DNA from: Mimachlamys varia | Taxonomy: Eukaryota; Mollusca; Bivalvia; Pectinida; Pectinidae | DNA length: 64,000 bases | Direction of reading: 5' to 3' | Assembly (NCBI GenBank): GCA_947623455.1 | Contig: OX392527.1 | Location: forward strand, 11,094,001 to 11,158,000 | In this document: positions 37,869-49,891 of the stretch, piece by piece | How the letters are laid out: every line of letters begins with the position of its first letter | Numbering within the stretch: the stretch's first letter is position 1 | Made by a program: the position numbers and the translations under genes | The notes under the pieces: generated by a model | What the model was told of the DNA's origin: nothing | The model's database searches: none | The model's input: the letters and a program-made list of their open reading frames with translations, nothing else

Positions 37869-40403
37869 ACACACATATTACCTTTGTTAGTGTTTTGTTG
37901 CTCTAGATTTTCAGGTGTTTGTTCATCAGTCATGCTAAATGTTTAATATATTTGTGTCACAGCTACAAGGTTTTCTTATTTATCTATTTTGTTTACTGTA
38001 CACTGTGTGACCTTCCACTGTAAAACATGTATACAGGATGCCATTGTTACAGTGTCTGACTGTCAGACTACACACCTGTACTATATTGACTAGTTTTATA
38101 TGTATCAGTTTGTGGTTGGCTTTGTTTACAGAATCATTGATTTAGTAGATCTGATTACTATAGGTATCTTTTTCTTCAGTACTAAATTCTAGCAGGAAAA
38201 ATGATGGAACGTTTCTGACAGATGTTTAAATCTTAAACTTGCCTTTGTTATATATATGTACACACTCACCATTATGAGATCTGTTTCAATATGAAAAATC
38301 AACCATTCCAGTATTGTAAACATGTATCGGAGGACTGGAATGGGTCAGTTACTGACAACAAACCCTATATGTTGTGTTAGAGGTTCCAAGTTCGAATACC
38401 ATTCTGGCCATGTATTGCTGTGCTACGGTTGCAAGACAGCCTGTGTTCAACTGTTGTTAAGGGTTGTTAGGACTTGTCCTACTGTTACATGATGAGACTA
38501 GTCAAACTATCTATTCTGCTGTTTCACCAACAACATGGTCATTATGTTAGTATTCATTGTAATGAAAGCAAGGCTTAGATATTAAGTCAAACCATTGTTT
38601 ACTATTTCAGGCAGTATAGATATTAAGTCAAATCATTATTTACGGTTTCATGTAGCATATATATTAATTATACGTAAACATGGTTTTATGTAGCATAGAT
38701 GTTAAGTCAAATCATCTAGTTCTGTTTTATGCAGTAACACCTTATGTTGACTGCAGGCTCCTTGTGCATGTTGTGCGTGTATAAGTTTGTATGAGAACAT
38801 TGTGCTTCTTTCGTTGATAATAAAGCTAGGTACATTCACGTCTTAAGAAAGCAAGTAAGTTCCCCTTACATACCATTAAAACCTAACAAACCTGTTAGAC
38901 AAACTTTATAAAGACCATACACACTAGTTTGACCATGTATTCAGTGATGACATTAAGGAGCCGTGCCCCAGGGTTAGACTTTATTTTTGATATCTGTATT
39001 GATCAGTTATGTGTGTAGGCTGTCCCCAGAGGAGCTGTGTTTGGTACAGTATAGCTGACCACTTGGTAATGAAACATGTATCCCAGCTGGCTGATGTCAG
39101 ACCAGCCTTTTTACTAGTACACACAGTCGCTGGTCCATTAAACAGCCCAGTCATTGTCACACAACTTGAGGCTATTGGAATTGTTTCACATCACATAGAC
39201 CTATGTCAATAACATTAAGCTGGACCTATAGCCTCATCATTTTGCCACCAGTTCATACTCTCATCACACTTGGGCAAGCTACCTGATTACTGTGTGAATA
39301 GCTAATGACAGTCTAGCTATAGACATAAAATGTGAAGACCATTTTGTCATCCTTACAGAAGAAAACAGAAGGTGTAACTGGGGAGCTGTAGGACCTACTC
39401 ACCAGACAAACCTTTGATTTATGATTGCTCAGTAGGACGTGACATCAGATGTACAAGGACAAAGTCTGGGAAATTAAATCAGCAAATCTTGTCAGCATAG
39501 CTCAGCAAAGCATGCAAGCGTGTATACACATATATATTCATGCTGTGTGGTTTTAACACAGTTTCCATGGATCTACAGTAAGTCCGGGATTACTGTAATT
39601 ACCAGGTAGTGTCAGTGTTGACAGCTTATGGACATATGATTTCTGGTACTTTCACAGCTGTCGCTATAATAATTCATATTTCATGTCTATTATATGTGAA
39701 CTCCGGTAACTCTGGATTTACAGATGCTGTATGGCAGATGAATGAGAATAACTATATCCATTTACAGATATTAACATTTCCTTGGAAACTCTAGGGCGAC
39801 AGATTTTACATAGATTTAACATTAAGTGAAGCGACCTCATCAATTGAAAGTTGTGATCAGTAAGGAGGCGTGATCTGATGTAACAACATTACAGCGTACC
39901 AACCGTACCAACGACAAACATTCTGGTGACCTGGTGTCCTTCTGGTGTGTAATGTACATCAAAAATATTGATAAAAGTAGGAGTTGTTTGATTTGATGAC
40001 TGAACGGTTGCGGTTGGTGTAAGAACAGCTCCCATCACATGCATATGTGGAATATTGACTGGAGGGATCAGTACTAGAACAACATTAAGCTGCAGTAACA
40101 GGCAACTCAGCAAGCAGGGTCTAAGCACGTGTTGCTTAAATGTGTCAATTAGGAGGAGCATTTGAGGCTATCACTTTGCTAGGATTAATGAGGGATTTAT
40201 TGCTGTAGCATCACTACAGAACCTGTGTGGTGTACAAGTGACAGATATATACATTCTGTAGTTAGTGGTCTTGGATTGTAAATATCAACATCAGCTATAT
40301 ATCCTACTGAGAATGCTTAGATGGGTCAGAAATATTGAAATTGTGTGAAATTTGTCATACGCCAGATATAAAATAAACAAACATTTTAGATTTATTGTTT
40401 TAG
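37869..40403. other. Mostly anonymous sequence upstream of the candidate exon
   Basis: Contains a 9 bp inverted repeat, cattccagt (38304-38312) and actggaatg (38334-38342), a degenerate tandem repeat near 38573-38740, and otherwise unique AT-rich DNA. A 90-codon minus frame at 39889-40161 starts with ATG and is partly hydrophobic, but nothing else supports it. Promoter or 5' untranslated exons of the gene at 40404 could lie here; none is recognisable. Confidence 0.45.
38573..38740. repeat. Degenerate tandem repeat, about 40 bp x 4
   Basis: The phrase gatattaagtcaaa occurs at 38578 and 38619, a diverged copy near 38658, and gatgttaagtcaaa at 38698, each followed by tt-rich text ending in a gcag or gtagca phrase. 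Confidence 0.7.
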
Positions 40404-40961
40404 TTAGATTATACAATGGGTAATAAATTGCGAAAATTCAGTTTGGTTGGTGGGGAAAAGGACAGTGAACTTCAGGAGCAGACTGGGAAATACAGTTCAG
40501 TGCAGGAGGAAGGAGAGAATGTCCAGCCTCCTGTACAGACAGGAAGTACAGCGGATGTGACGGATAAACAGTTAAACGACCAAACAAAAACTAACAATGC
40601 TGAATGGGTGGCAGCACCTGAACAGGTTGAAACAAAGCAGGACAGTACAACAGAGGATGTAGATACAGTGGGCCCCGGAGCTTTAGAAAGTGCTCCCCAA
40701 CAAGAACAGCAAACTGCACAGAAAGCAATAGGTAAAACTGAAGATGGGGAGGTAGCCGAGATAGCTTTGGATAATAATCAAAAGGAGGATGTAACTGAAA
40801 CGTCTGTCACTAAGGAGATAGAAAAAGTGAAAGTGACTGAAAGTGTTGCCCAAGGTTCAGAAAATAGAGAAGAAGTTGAAATGTCAGTAGGAAATGATCC
40901 TAACACATCAGTAGAAAATGACCAAAATGCTCATAGTGGAAGTACAGAAGATGGCAATCAG
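40404..40961 (+). CDS. Candidate coding exon: N-myristoylated acidic disordered protein, N-terminal part
   Basis: The frame opens with ATG at 40416 in a good context (A at -3, G at +4) and runs 182 codons to a CAG|GTATGT donor at 40961/40962, leaving a phase 0 junction. Beyond the donor the frame continues only six codons to TAG. A possible acceptor, tttattgttttag, ends at 40403, so 40404-40415 would be 5' untranslated. The protein starts MGNKLRKFS: glycine 2 with Asn 3 and basic residues at 4, 6 and 7 fits N-myristoylation plus a basic membrane-binding patch. The rest is hydrophilic: by my count 39 Asp/Glu against 15 Lys/Arg, about 18 Gln, no Cys, one Trp (64), one Tyr (26), one Phe (8), and no predicted fold, so disorder is likely. 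This pattern recalls MARCKS/BASP1-type membrane-tethered proteins, but I see no homology and do not name it. Downstream exons were not found; they may lie beyond the arrays. Confidence 0.62.
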
Positions 40962-41336
40962 GTATGTGTTAAAGTCAGGTAGGACTGCAGAGTCACAGGG
41001 AAATTTTGATGGGCTCTGCTCTTAAACTACTTTATTTTTGAAATAATTTGTTCCTATTAGAATTAGCATTTAGATTTAATTTCCTGTGTAGTGATTCTAG
41101 AGGCAGACTCTTACAGGTAACTCAATAGTGAAAGTGTAAGTGGTGTGCAAATCAGATAACAACAGGTGCCAAATTATCACAATAGATCTGTTGTCCCTAA
41201 AGACATGATCTTATTGGAAGGTTTGCTCATACTTATCTGAAGGAAAATCTGTGTACAACAACTAGGTTTACTGGAAGCCTGAGGACTAAATTGTGACAGG
41301 ATATGTCTGAGCATGGATCTGGTCACTTAACATTTT
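40962..41336 (+). other. Presumed start of intron after the candidate exon
   Basis: Begins GTATGTG, a good splice donor, followed by unique AT-rich sequence until the 52/58 bp array. No coding signal. Confidence 0.5.
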
Positions 41337-43831
41337 GTCACCTGTACCAGGGCCGGTCAGGGACAGTAAAGGTCACCAACTAGTGTGTGTCACCTGTAAC
41401 AGGGCCGGTCAGGGACAGTAAAGGTAACCAACTAGTGTGTGTCACCTGTACCAGGGCCGGTCAGGGACAGTAAAGGTCAACAACTAGTGTGTGTCACCTG
41501 TAACAGGGCCGGTCAGGGACAGGTAAGGTCACAAACTAGTGTGTGTTACCTGTAACAGGGCGGGTCAGGGACAGTAAAGGTCACCAACTAGTGTGTGTCA
41601 CCTGTACCAGGGCCGGTCAGGGACAGTAAAGGTCAACAACTAGTGTGTGTCACCTGTAACAGGGCTGGTCAGGGACAGTAAAGGTCACCAACTAGTGTGT
41701 GTCACCTGTACAAGGGCCGGTCAGGGACAGTAAAGGTCACCAACTAGTGTACACGTATGTCACCTGTAACAGGGCTGGTCAGGGACAGTAAAGGTCAACA
41801 ACTAGTGTGTGTCACCTGTAACAGGGCCAGTCAGGGACAGTAAAGGTCACCAACTAGTGTGTGTCACCTGTAACAGGGCCAGTCAGGGACAGTAAAGGTC
41901 ACCAACTAGTAGTGTGTGTCACCTGTAACAGGGCGGGTCAGGGACAGTAAAGGTCACGAACTAGTGTGTGTCACCTATAACAGGGCGGGTCAGGGACAGT
42001 AAAGGTCACCAACTAGTGTGTGTCACATGCACCAGGGCCGGTCAGGGACAGTAAAGGTCACCAACTAGTGTGTGTCACCTGTAACAGGGCCGGTCAGGGA
42101 CAGTAAAGGTCACCAACTAGTGTGTGTCACCTGTAACAGGGCCGGTCAGGGACAGTAAAGGTCACCAACTAGTGTGTGTCACCTGTACCAGGGCCGGTCA
42201 GGGACAGTAAAGGTCACCAACTAGTGTGTGTCACCTGTGACAGGGCCGGTCAGGGACAGTAAAGGTCACCAACTAGTTAGTGTCACCTTTAACAGGGCCG
42301 GTCAGGGATAGTAAAGGTCACCAACTAGTGTGTGTCACCTGTACAAGGGCCGGTCAGGGACAGTAAAGGTCACGAACTAGTGTACACGTGTGTCACCTGT
42401 AACAGGGCGGGTCAGGGACAGTATAGGTCACCAACTAGTGTGTGTTACCTGTAACAGGGCCGGTAAGGGACAGTAAAGGTCACCAACTAGTGTGTGTCAC
42501 CTGTAACAGGGCGGGTCAGGGACAGTAAAGGTCACCAACTAGTGTGTGTCACCTGTAACAGGGCGGGTCAGGGACAGTAAAGGTCACCAACTAGTGTGTG
42601 TCACCTGTAACAGGGTCTGTCAGGGACAGTAAAGGTTAACAACTAGTGTGGGTCACCTGTAACAGGGTCGGTCAGGGACAGTAAAGGTCAACAACTAGTG
42701 TGTGTCACCTGTACCAGGGCCAGTCAGGGACAGTAAAGGTCACCAACTAGTGTACACATGTGTCACCTGTGACAGGGCCGGTCAGGGACAGTAAAGGTCA
42801 CCAACTAGTGTGTGTCACCTGTAACAGGGCCGGTCAGGGACAGTAAAGGTCACCAACTAGTGTACACGTGTGTCACCTGTGACAGGGCCGGTCAGGGACA
42901 GTAAAGGTCACCAACTAGTGTGTGTCACCTGTAACAGGGCCGGTCAGGGACAGTAAAGGTCACCAACTAGTGTACACGTGTGTCACCTGTGACAGGGCCG
43001 GTCAGGGACAGTAAAGGTCACCAACTAGTGTGTGTAACCTGTAACAGGGCCGGTCAGGGACAGTTACGGTCACCAACTAGTGTACACGTGTGTCACCTAT
43101 AACAGGGCGGGTCAGGGACAGTAAAGGTCACCAACTAGTGTGTGTCACCTGTAACAGGGCTGGTCAGGGACAGTTAAAGGTCACCAACTAGTGTGTGTCA
43201 CCTGTACCAGGGCCGGTCAGGGACAGTAAAGGTCAACAACTAGTGTGTGTCACCTGTAACAGGGCCGGTCAGGGACAGTAAAGGTCACCAACTAGTGTAC
43301 ACGTGTGTCACCTGTACCAGGGCCGGTCAGGGACAGTAAAGGTCACCAACTAGTGTACACGTGTGTCACCTGTGACAGGGCCGGTCAGGGACAGTAAAGG
43401 TCACCAACTAGTGTGTGTAACCTGTAACAGGGCCGGTCAGGGACAGTTACGGTCACCAACTAGTGTACACGTGTGTCACCTGTAACAGGGCGGGTCAGGG
43501 ACAGTAAAGGTCACCAACTAGTGTGTGTCACCTGTAACAGGGCTGGTCAGGGACAGTTAAAGGTCACCAACTAGTGTGTGTCACCTGTACCAGGGCCGGT
43601 CAGGGACAGTAAAGGTCAACAACTAGTGTGTGTCACCTGTAACAGGGTCGGTCAGGGACAGTAAAGGTCACCAACTAGTGTGTGCCACCTGTAACAGGGC
43701 CGGTCAGGGACAGTTAAGGTCACCAACTAGTGTGTGTCACCTGTAACAGGGCGGGTCAGGGACAGTAAAGGTCACCAACTAGTGTGTGCCACCTGTAACA
43801 GGGCCGGTCAGGGACAGTAAAGGTCACCAAA
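41337..43831. repeat. Minisatellite array, 52 bp and 58 bp units, about 47 copies
   Basis: The core ggtcagggacagtaaaggtc is followed by a segment with aactagtgtgtgtcacctg. The 58 bp form has six extra bases (gtgtacacgtgtgtcacc). From about 42730 to 43020 the two alternate strictly, giving a 110 bp dimer. A rarer variant, cagttacggtcacc, occurs at 43061 and 43444, with the intervening order of unit types consistent with a 383 bp block duplication. Each unit has CACCTG (an E-box) and ACTAGT. It starts 375 bp after the donor of the candidate exon. Confidence 0.97.
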
Positions 43832-45225
43832 TAATGTGCCTTACCTATTATAGGGGATATGGGAATGGTACCAAAACTGTAAAGATATGTTTAAAGTAAA
43901 AAGCATGCATTTTATAACGTTAGTTAAGTGTGATTATAGGAAGATTTTACATGTAGGAAGATGTTCAAAATGTTTGAAAATGTTAGTGATGAATATCACT
44001 ATATGTATGGACCTACATTGTACATATAGCACAGCTGAACATTGTGTATGTCCATATAACCAACATGGCAGATATTGTTGATCATTCTTTGAAAGTTACA
44101 GTGAATGACATTAAACACACGATGATAACAACAGGAAAATGACCTTATCAGCTGCAGTTATTTTAACTTTTTTATTACACAATTTCTATGGTAATTGAAT
44201 ATAGATATAAAGCTTTGTTCCGAAATTCCCAAGTGTGTGAACAACCAGGAATTGCATTTAACAAGTATCCGTTACATTTATGCATGAACAAAATATTGAT
44301 AATAATTGGGTTTGTTAATGGAGCTCATGTGGCATCGCCAGAACAGATCCCCAATGACATTACACTGTCTTTTATGGCTCTTATGGAAGCTTAATTTCAA
44401 TATTTGTGTTTTTAGTAAAGTATACGTACAGCTTTTATGTTTAAAACAGCATAAATGAACAATTTTGGCACAAAAATATATATACATGTATTGAACAGTG
44501 AGAACTATGAGGGAGTGCGACTGGATCGATAGAGGATAACTAGTAGTTGTTTCTAGAGGATTGTACAGAGAATCTCTATGGAATGTTGGTAGTTTTGAGT
44601 GACAGGACTGGCCATTTGGGAAGCTGTCTGCTGCATTGTTTGATCAATACTGCCAGTATCCACAGGTGGTACATTTATATTGTTGCATCACACACAGAAG
44701 TCTGCTCAAGGAGGAAATATTAAGAAAAATATGTTTTCTCGTCACACTAGCTTCTGTGGCTTAAATGTGAAACCAATTGGATCTGTGAATAACTCAGTTT
44801 TTTAATGCAGAGTTATATATGTGATTATTTTATTACTGAGTTTCACTGGGTGATATTTGAGGTACCTGTATGAACTGATCATATCCTTGTGTCACTAAAG
44901 TAAATGACAGCCCCTGATTCAATTTGACATTTTGTTATATGGTAATTGTATGGAAGACAAACATCTTTACACAGCCTGACTACAGGATATGAAAGACGGG
45001 CATCTTTACACCTGACTACAGGATATGACTGTCCTTAAATATGCTATTGATTCTGCTTTCACTACTCCTTCATTGTTACCATAGCAACTTGTGTATATAT
45101 TTTCCAGTCAGATGAATATTTTTCTTTTCACAAATCTACTATAATGATATTTTCCTCTGATATGTTTATGCATAAAGATTCATTTCACACATTGTGAAAG
45201 TTTGCAACCACTACACTGGAATAAA
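43832..45225. other. Anonymous sequence with a small duplication
   Basis: Unique AT-rich DNA, with a two-copy 39 bp repeat at about 44953-45029 (catctttacac at 44962 and 45001, both followed by ctgactacaggatatga). Frames of 64-69 codons are unsupported. Confidence 0.45.
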
Positions 45226-46157
45226 ATGTACTTTTACACCCACCACACTAGTTTATAATGTAAAACCAGCAGACTGGTATATAATGTATAATGTAAAACC
45301 ACCACACTGGTATGTACGGTAATGTTTAATGTAAAACCACCACACTGGTATGTAATGTAATGTAAAACCACCACACTGGTATGTACGGTAATGTTTAATG
45401 TAAAACCACCACACTGGTATGTAATGTGCAAGGTAAAACCACCATAGTGGCGTGTAATGTATAATATAAAACCACCACACTGGTATATAATGTATAATGT
45501 AAAACCACCACACTGGTATATAATATATAATGTAAAACCACCACACTGGTATATAATATATAATGTAAAACCACCACACTGGTATATAATGTATAATGTA
45601 AAACCACCACACTGGTATATAATGTATAATGTAAAACCACCACACTGGTATGTAATGTATAATGTAAAACCACCACACTGGTATATAATATATAATGTAA
45701 AACCACCACACTGGTATGTATTGTATAATGTGAAACCACCACACTGGTATATAATGTAATGTGAAACCACCACACTGGTATGTAATGTAAAATGTAAAAC
45801 CACCACACTGGTATATAATGTATAATGTAAAACCACCACACTGGTATGTAATGTAATGTAAAACCACCACACTGGTATATAATGTAAAATGTAAAACAAC
45901 CACACTGGTATGTAATGTATAATGTAAAACCACCACACTGGGATATAATGTATAATGTAAAACCACCACACTGGTATATAATGTAAAATGTAAAACAACC
46001 ACACTGGTATGTAATGTATAATGTAAAACCACCACACTGGGATATAATGTATAATGTAAAACCACCACACTGGGATATAATGTATAATGTAAAACCACCA
46101 CACTGGTATATAATATATAATGTAAAACCACCACACTGGTATATAATGCATAATGTA
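45226..46157. repeat. Minisatellite array, 33 bp unit with shorter variants, about 29 copies
   Basis: The core aaaaccaccacactggtat recurs at 33 bp, with shorter copies where gtataatg is reduced (for example gtaatgtaatgt). Frequent variants are gggatata and aaaacaacc. Minus-strand frames up to 315 codons, in three different frames, translate as repeats rich in Tyr, Trp and Ile and are by-products of the 33 bp period. Confidence 0.96.
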
Positions 46158-46788
46158 CATTAGTGAAAGATACTTTGAAAAATCCGCTGTATAATCGCAC
46201 TTATATTCTCAGGGTTAAGAAGTTGAGGTGTATGTTATATACTACATAAGGTTATTAACAAACATTTTACATCTTAAAGTAATAAAACTACATAGAAACT
46301 TTATTTCTGTCATTAAGAATAAATCCTTGACTGTTTACATGTTATAGAAGGAATGGCTTTGTCTATAGTACTGTAGTATCACCAGATGATGGACTGACAT
46401 TTGACTGATTGATGGCAGTAGACATAACATGACTTGGATATAGATGTGCCTGAACCAGATCTGTGCTGTCTGCTGTACAGGTGTTGTATGTGATATATGT
46501 TAGCCATCCCACAATACCTACACAAAAACAAAATAAAAATGTCTAGTACTTCTGTCGCCATATAAACATTTCAAATTTGAATATCTGTCGCCCTGGGGTA
46601 TTATATTTGGGGTTATTATAGATGTTGTAGAAGTTGTAATATCTTTAAGAAAAAATTACTTGCTGTGTTTCTGATAAATAAACTGCAGTCTTCATTAAAA
46701 TGATTGGGTTATTTCTGCTGTGATATGGCATTTACATTATGGTTGTATACACAACTCCTTCACAGGTCAGGCCTCCAAGTATTCTACC
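46158..46788. other. Anonymous spacer
   Basis: Unique AT-rich DNA; a 60-codon minus frame at 46379-46561 is unsupported. Confidence 0.5.
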
Positions 46789-49148
46789 TCCACTGTCAGA
46801 ATCAGTGATGACTGTTAGGTATCCCCAAGGCCTCCACTGTCAGTCCTAGTGATGACAGTAAGGTATCCCCAAGGCCTCCACAGTCAGTCCTGGTGATGAC
46901 AGTTAGGTATCCCCAAGGCCTCCACTGTCAGTCCTGATGATGACAGTTAGGTATCCCCAAGGCCTCCACTATCAGTCCTGGGTGATAACTGTTAGGTATC
47001 CCCGAGGCCTCCACTATCAGTCCTGGGTGATGACAGTTAGGTATACCCGAGGCCTCCACTATCAGTCCTGGGTGATAACTGTTAGGTATCCCCGAGGCCT
47101 CCACTATCAGTCCTGGGTGATGACTGTTAGGTATCCCCAAGGCCTCCACTATCAGTCCTGGGTGATGACAGTTAGGTATCCCCAAGGCCTCCACTATCAG
47201 TCCTGGTGATGACTGTTAGGTATCCCAAAGGCCTCCACTGTCAGTCCTGGGTGATAACTGTTAGGTATACCCGAGGCCTCCACTATCAGTCCTGGGTGAT
47301 GACAGTTAGGTATCCCCGAGGCCTCCACTATCAGTCCTGGTGATAACTGTTAGGTATCCCCAAGGCCTCCACTGTCAGTCCTGGGTGATAACTGTTAGGT
47401 ATCCCCAAGGCCTCCACTATCAGTCCTGGGTGATAACTGTTAGGTATCCCCAAGGCCTCCACTGTCAGTCCTGGGTGATAACTGTTAGGTATACCCGAGG
47501 CCTCCACTGTCAGTCTTGGGAGATGACTGTTAGATATCCCCAAGGCCTCCACTGTCAGTCCTGGGTGATGACTGTTAGGTATCCCCAAGGCCTCCACTGT
47601 CAGTTCCTGGGTGATGACTGTTAGGTATCCCCAAGGCCTCCACTGTCAGTCCTAGGTGATGACTGTTAGGTATCCCCAAGGCCTCCACTGTCAGTCCTGG
47701 GTGATGACAGTTAGGTATACCCAAGGCCTCCATTGTCAGTCCTGGGTGATGACTGTTAGGTATCCCCAAGGCCTCCACTGTCAGTCCTGGGTGACGACTG
47801 TTATATATCCCCAAGGCCTCCACTGTCAGTCCTGGGTGATGACAGTTAGGTATCCCCAAGGCCTCCACTGTCAGTCCTGGGTGATGACAGTTAGGTATCC
47901 CCGAGGCCTCCACTGTCAGTCCTGGGTGATGACTGTTAGGTATACCCGAGGCCTCCACTGTCAGTCCTGGGTGATGACTGTTAGGTATACCCGAGGCCTC
48001 CACTGTCAGTTCCTGGGTGATGACTGTTAGGTATCCCCAAGGCCTCCACTATCAGTCCTGGTGATGACTGTTAGGTATACCCGAGGCCTCCACTGTCAGT
48101 CCTGGTGATGACAGTTAGGTATCCCCAAGGCCTCCACTGTCAGTCCTGGGTGATGACAGTTAGGTATCCCAAAGGCCTCCACTGTCAGTCCTGGGTGATG
48201 ACTGTTAGGTATCCCCAAGGCCTCCACTGTCAGTCCTGGTGATGACAGTTAGGTATCCCCAAGGCCTCCACTGTCAGTCCTGGGTGATGACAGTTAGGTA
48301 TCCCCAAGGCCTCCACTGTCAGTCCTGGGTGATGACTGTTATGTATCACCAAGGCCTCCACTGTCAGTCCTGGGTGATGACAGTTAGGTATACCCGAGGC
48401 CTCCATTGTCAGTCCTGGGTGATGACTGTTAGGTATCCCCAAGGCCTCCACTGTCAGTCCTGGGTGACGACTGTTATATATCCCCAAGGCCTCCACTGTC
48501 AGCCCTGGGTGATGACAGTTAGGTATACTCGAGGCTTCCACTGTCAGTCCTGGGTGATGACTGTTAGGTATACCCGAGGCCTCCACTGTCAGTCCTGGGT
48601 GATGACTGTTAGGTATACCCGAGGCCTCCACTGTTGGTCCTGGGTGATGACAGTTAGGTATAATGCAAGGGCTCCACTGTCAGTCCTGGGTGATGACAGT
48701 TAGGTATACCCGAGGCCTCCACTGTCAGTCCTGGTGATGGCAGTTAGGTATCCCCAAGGCCTCCACTGTCAGTCCTGGGTGATGACAGTTAGGTATACCC
48801 GAGGCCTCCACTGTCAGTCCTGGTGATGACAGTTAGGTATCCCAGAGGCCTCCACTGTCAGTCCTGGGTGATGACAGTTAGGTATCCCCGAGGCCTCCAC
48901 TGTCAGTCCTGGGTGATGACAGTTAGGTATACCCGAGGCCTCCACTGTCAGTCCTGGTGATGACAGTTAGGTATCCCCGAGGCCTCCATTGTCAGTCCTT
49001 GGTGATGACAGTTAGGTATCCCCAAGGCCTCCACTGTCAGTCCTGGGTGATGACAGTTAGGTATACCCGAGGCCTCCACTCTCAGTCCTGGTGATGACTG
49101 TTAGGTATCCCCAAGGCCTCCACTGTCAGTCCTGGCTGAAGACTTTTA
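46789..49148. repeat. Minisatellite array, 45 bp unit (some 44), about 52 copies
   Basis: The core gttaggtatccccaaggcct recurs at 45 bp, or 44 where cctgggtg becomes cctggtg. Variants are ccgagg/ccaagg, tatacc/tatccc and ctatcag/ctgtcag; ctatcag dominates the left part only. The rare variants cattgtcag (47731 and 48404) and gtgacgactg (47791 and 48464) are both 673 bp apart, marking a duplicated block of about 15 units. Open 15-residue repeats on both strands are by-products. No similarity to the 45 bp array at 16516. Confidence 0.97.
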
Positions 49149-49664
49149 CAATACCCAATGTTTGATGCAGGCTAATATTGCATTATTATTTAGGCACTTC
49201 AATGTTTTCTTGACCTCAAAGTTGATGGACGCTAACATCATCAAAATGATATAGAAAATTAGTTATGAGTAAAGACTGTTAAGTATTTAAAAGATCAATT
49301 TGAGAATAATTTTAAGTCATATAAACTGCCTATTTCAGATACACCTAAATTTTAATCTATAAACATAGAATTGGGACACACATCAATGCTCATTGGCAAA
49401 CATATGCTTCTACTCAGAAAATCTGTAATGGCAAGAGGTGAGATGGGTGTAACCACTGGTATAGAAGAGTAATCAGACCAATATCCTGTTTCTGGTCCTA
49501 GATTACCAGGTCTGACTTAGTGACATGTGAGATTTTAAAGCTAATTAAGCCAAGCTAAGTATTAAAGCAGTAAGGGTATGATTATAGGACTATTTTTGTC
49601 CGGATCTAATGAATAATCTTAAATTTCAATGAGATGGAAGAATGACATGTAAACAAATGTGATT
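49149..49664. other. Anonymous spacer
   Basis: Unique AT-rich DNA; nothing recognised. Confidence 0.5.
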
Positions 49665-49890
49665 TACATTGACACCACGATGATCTCGGCTTATTCTCAA
49701 GGTGATTTACAGTGACACTAATGTGATGTCAGCTTATTGTCTATCAAATAATTTAGAGTGACACTAACGTTATGTCGGCTTATTGTCTCACAAATAATTT
49801 AGAGTGACACTAACGTGATGTCGGCTTATTGTCTCACAAATAATTTAGAGTGACACTAACGTGATGTCGGCTTATTGTCTCAAGGGGATT
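49665..49890. repeat. Tandem repeat, 46 bp x 4-5
   Basis: The phrase cggcttatt (cagcttatt in one copy) lies at 49687, 49730, 49776, 49822 and 49868, with aatttagagtgacactaac between. It directly abuts the left side of the next dispersed repeat. Confidence 0.9.
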
Positions 49891-49891
49891 T

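Noticed and set aside
38334..38400. tRNA or tRNA-derived SINE (gttcgaatacc as B box, gggtcagttactga as A box)
   Set aside because: The B box lacks the expected C and no cloverleaf can be drawn; the match is too weak to annotate.
39889..40161. 90-codon minus frame with hydrophobic stretch
   Set aside because: No splice or start context support and no recognisable family.
45234..46200. Minus-strand frames of 308 and 315 codons rich in Trp and Tyr
   Set aside because: Two frames overlap over the whole 33 bp array; product is an improbable aromatic repeat with no start signal or homology.
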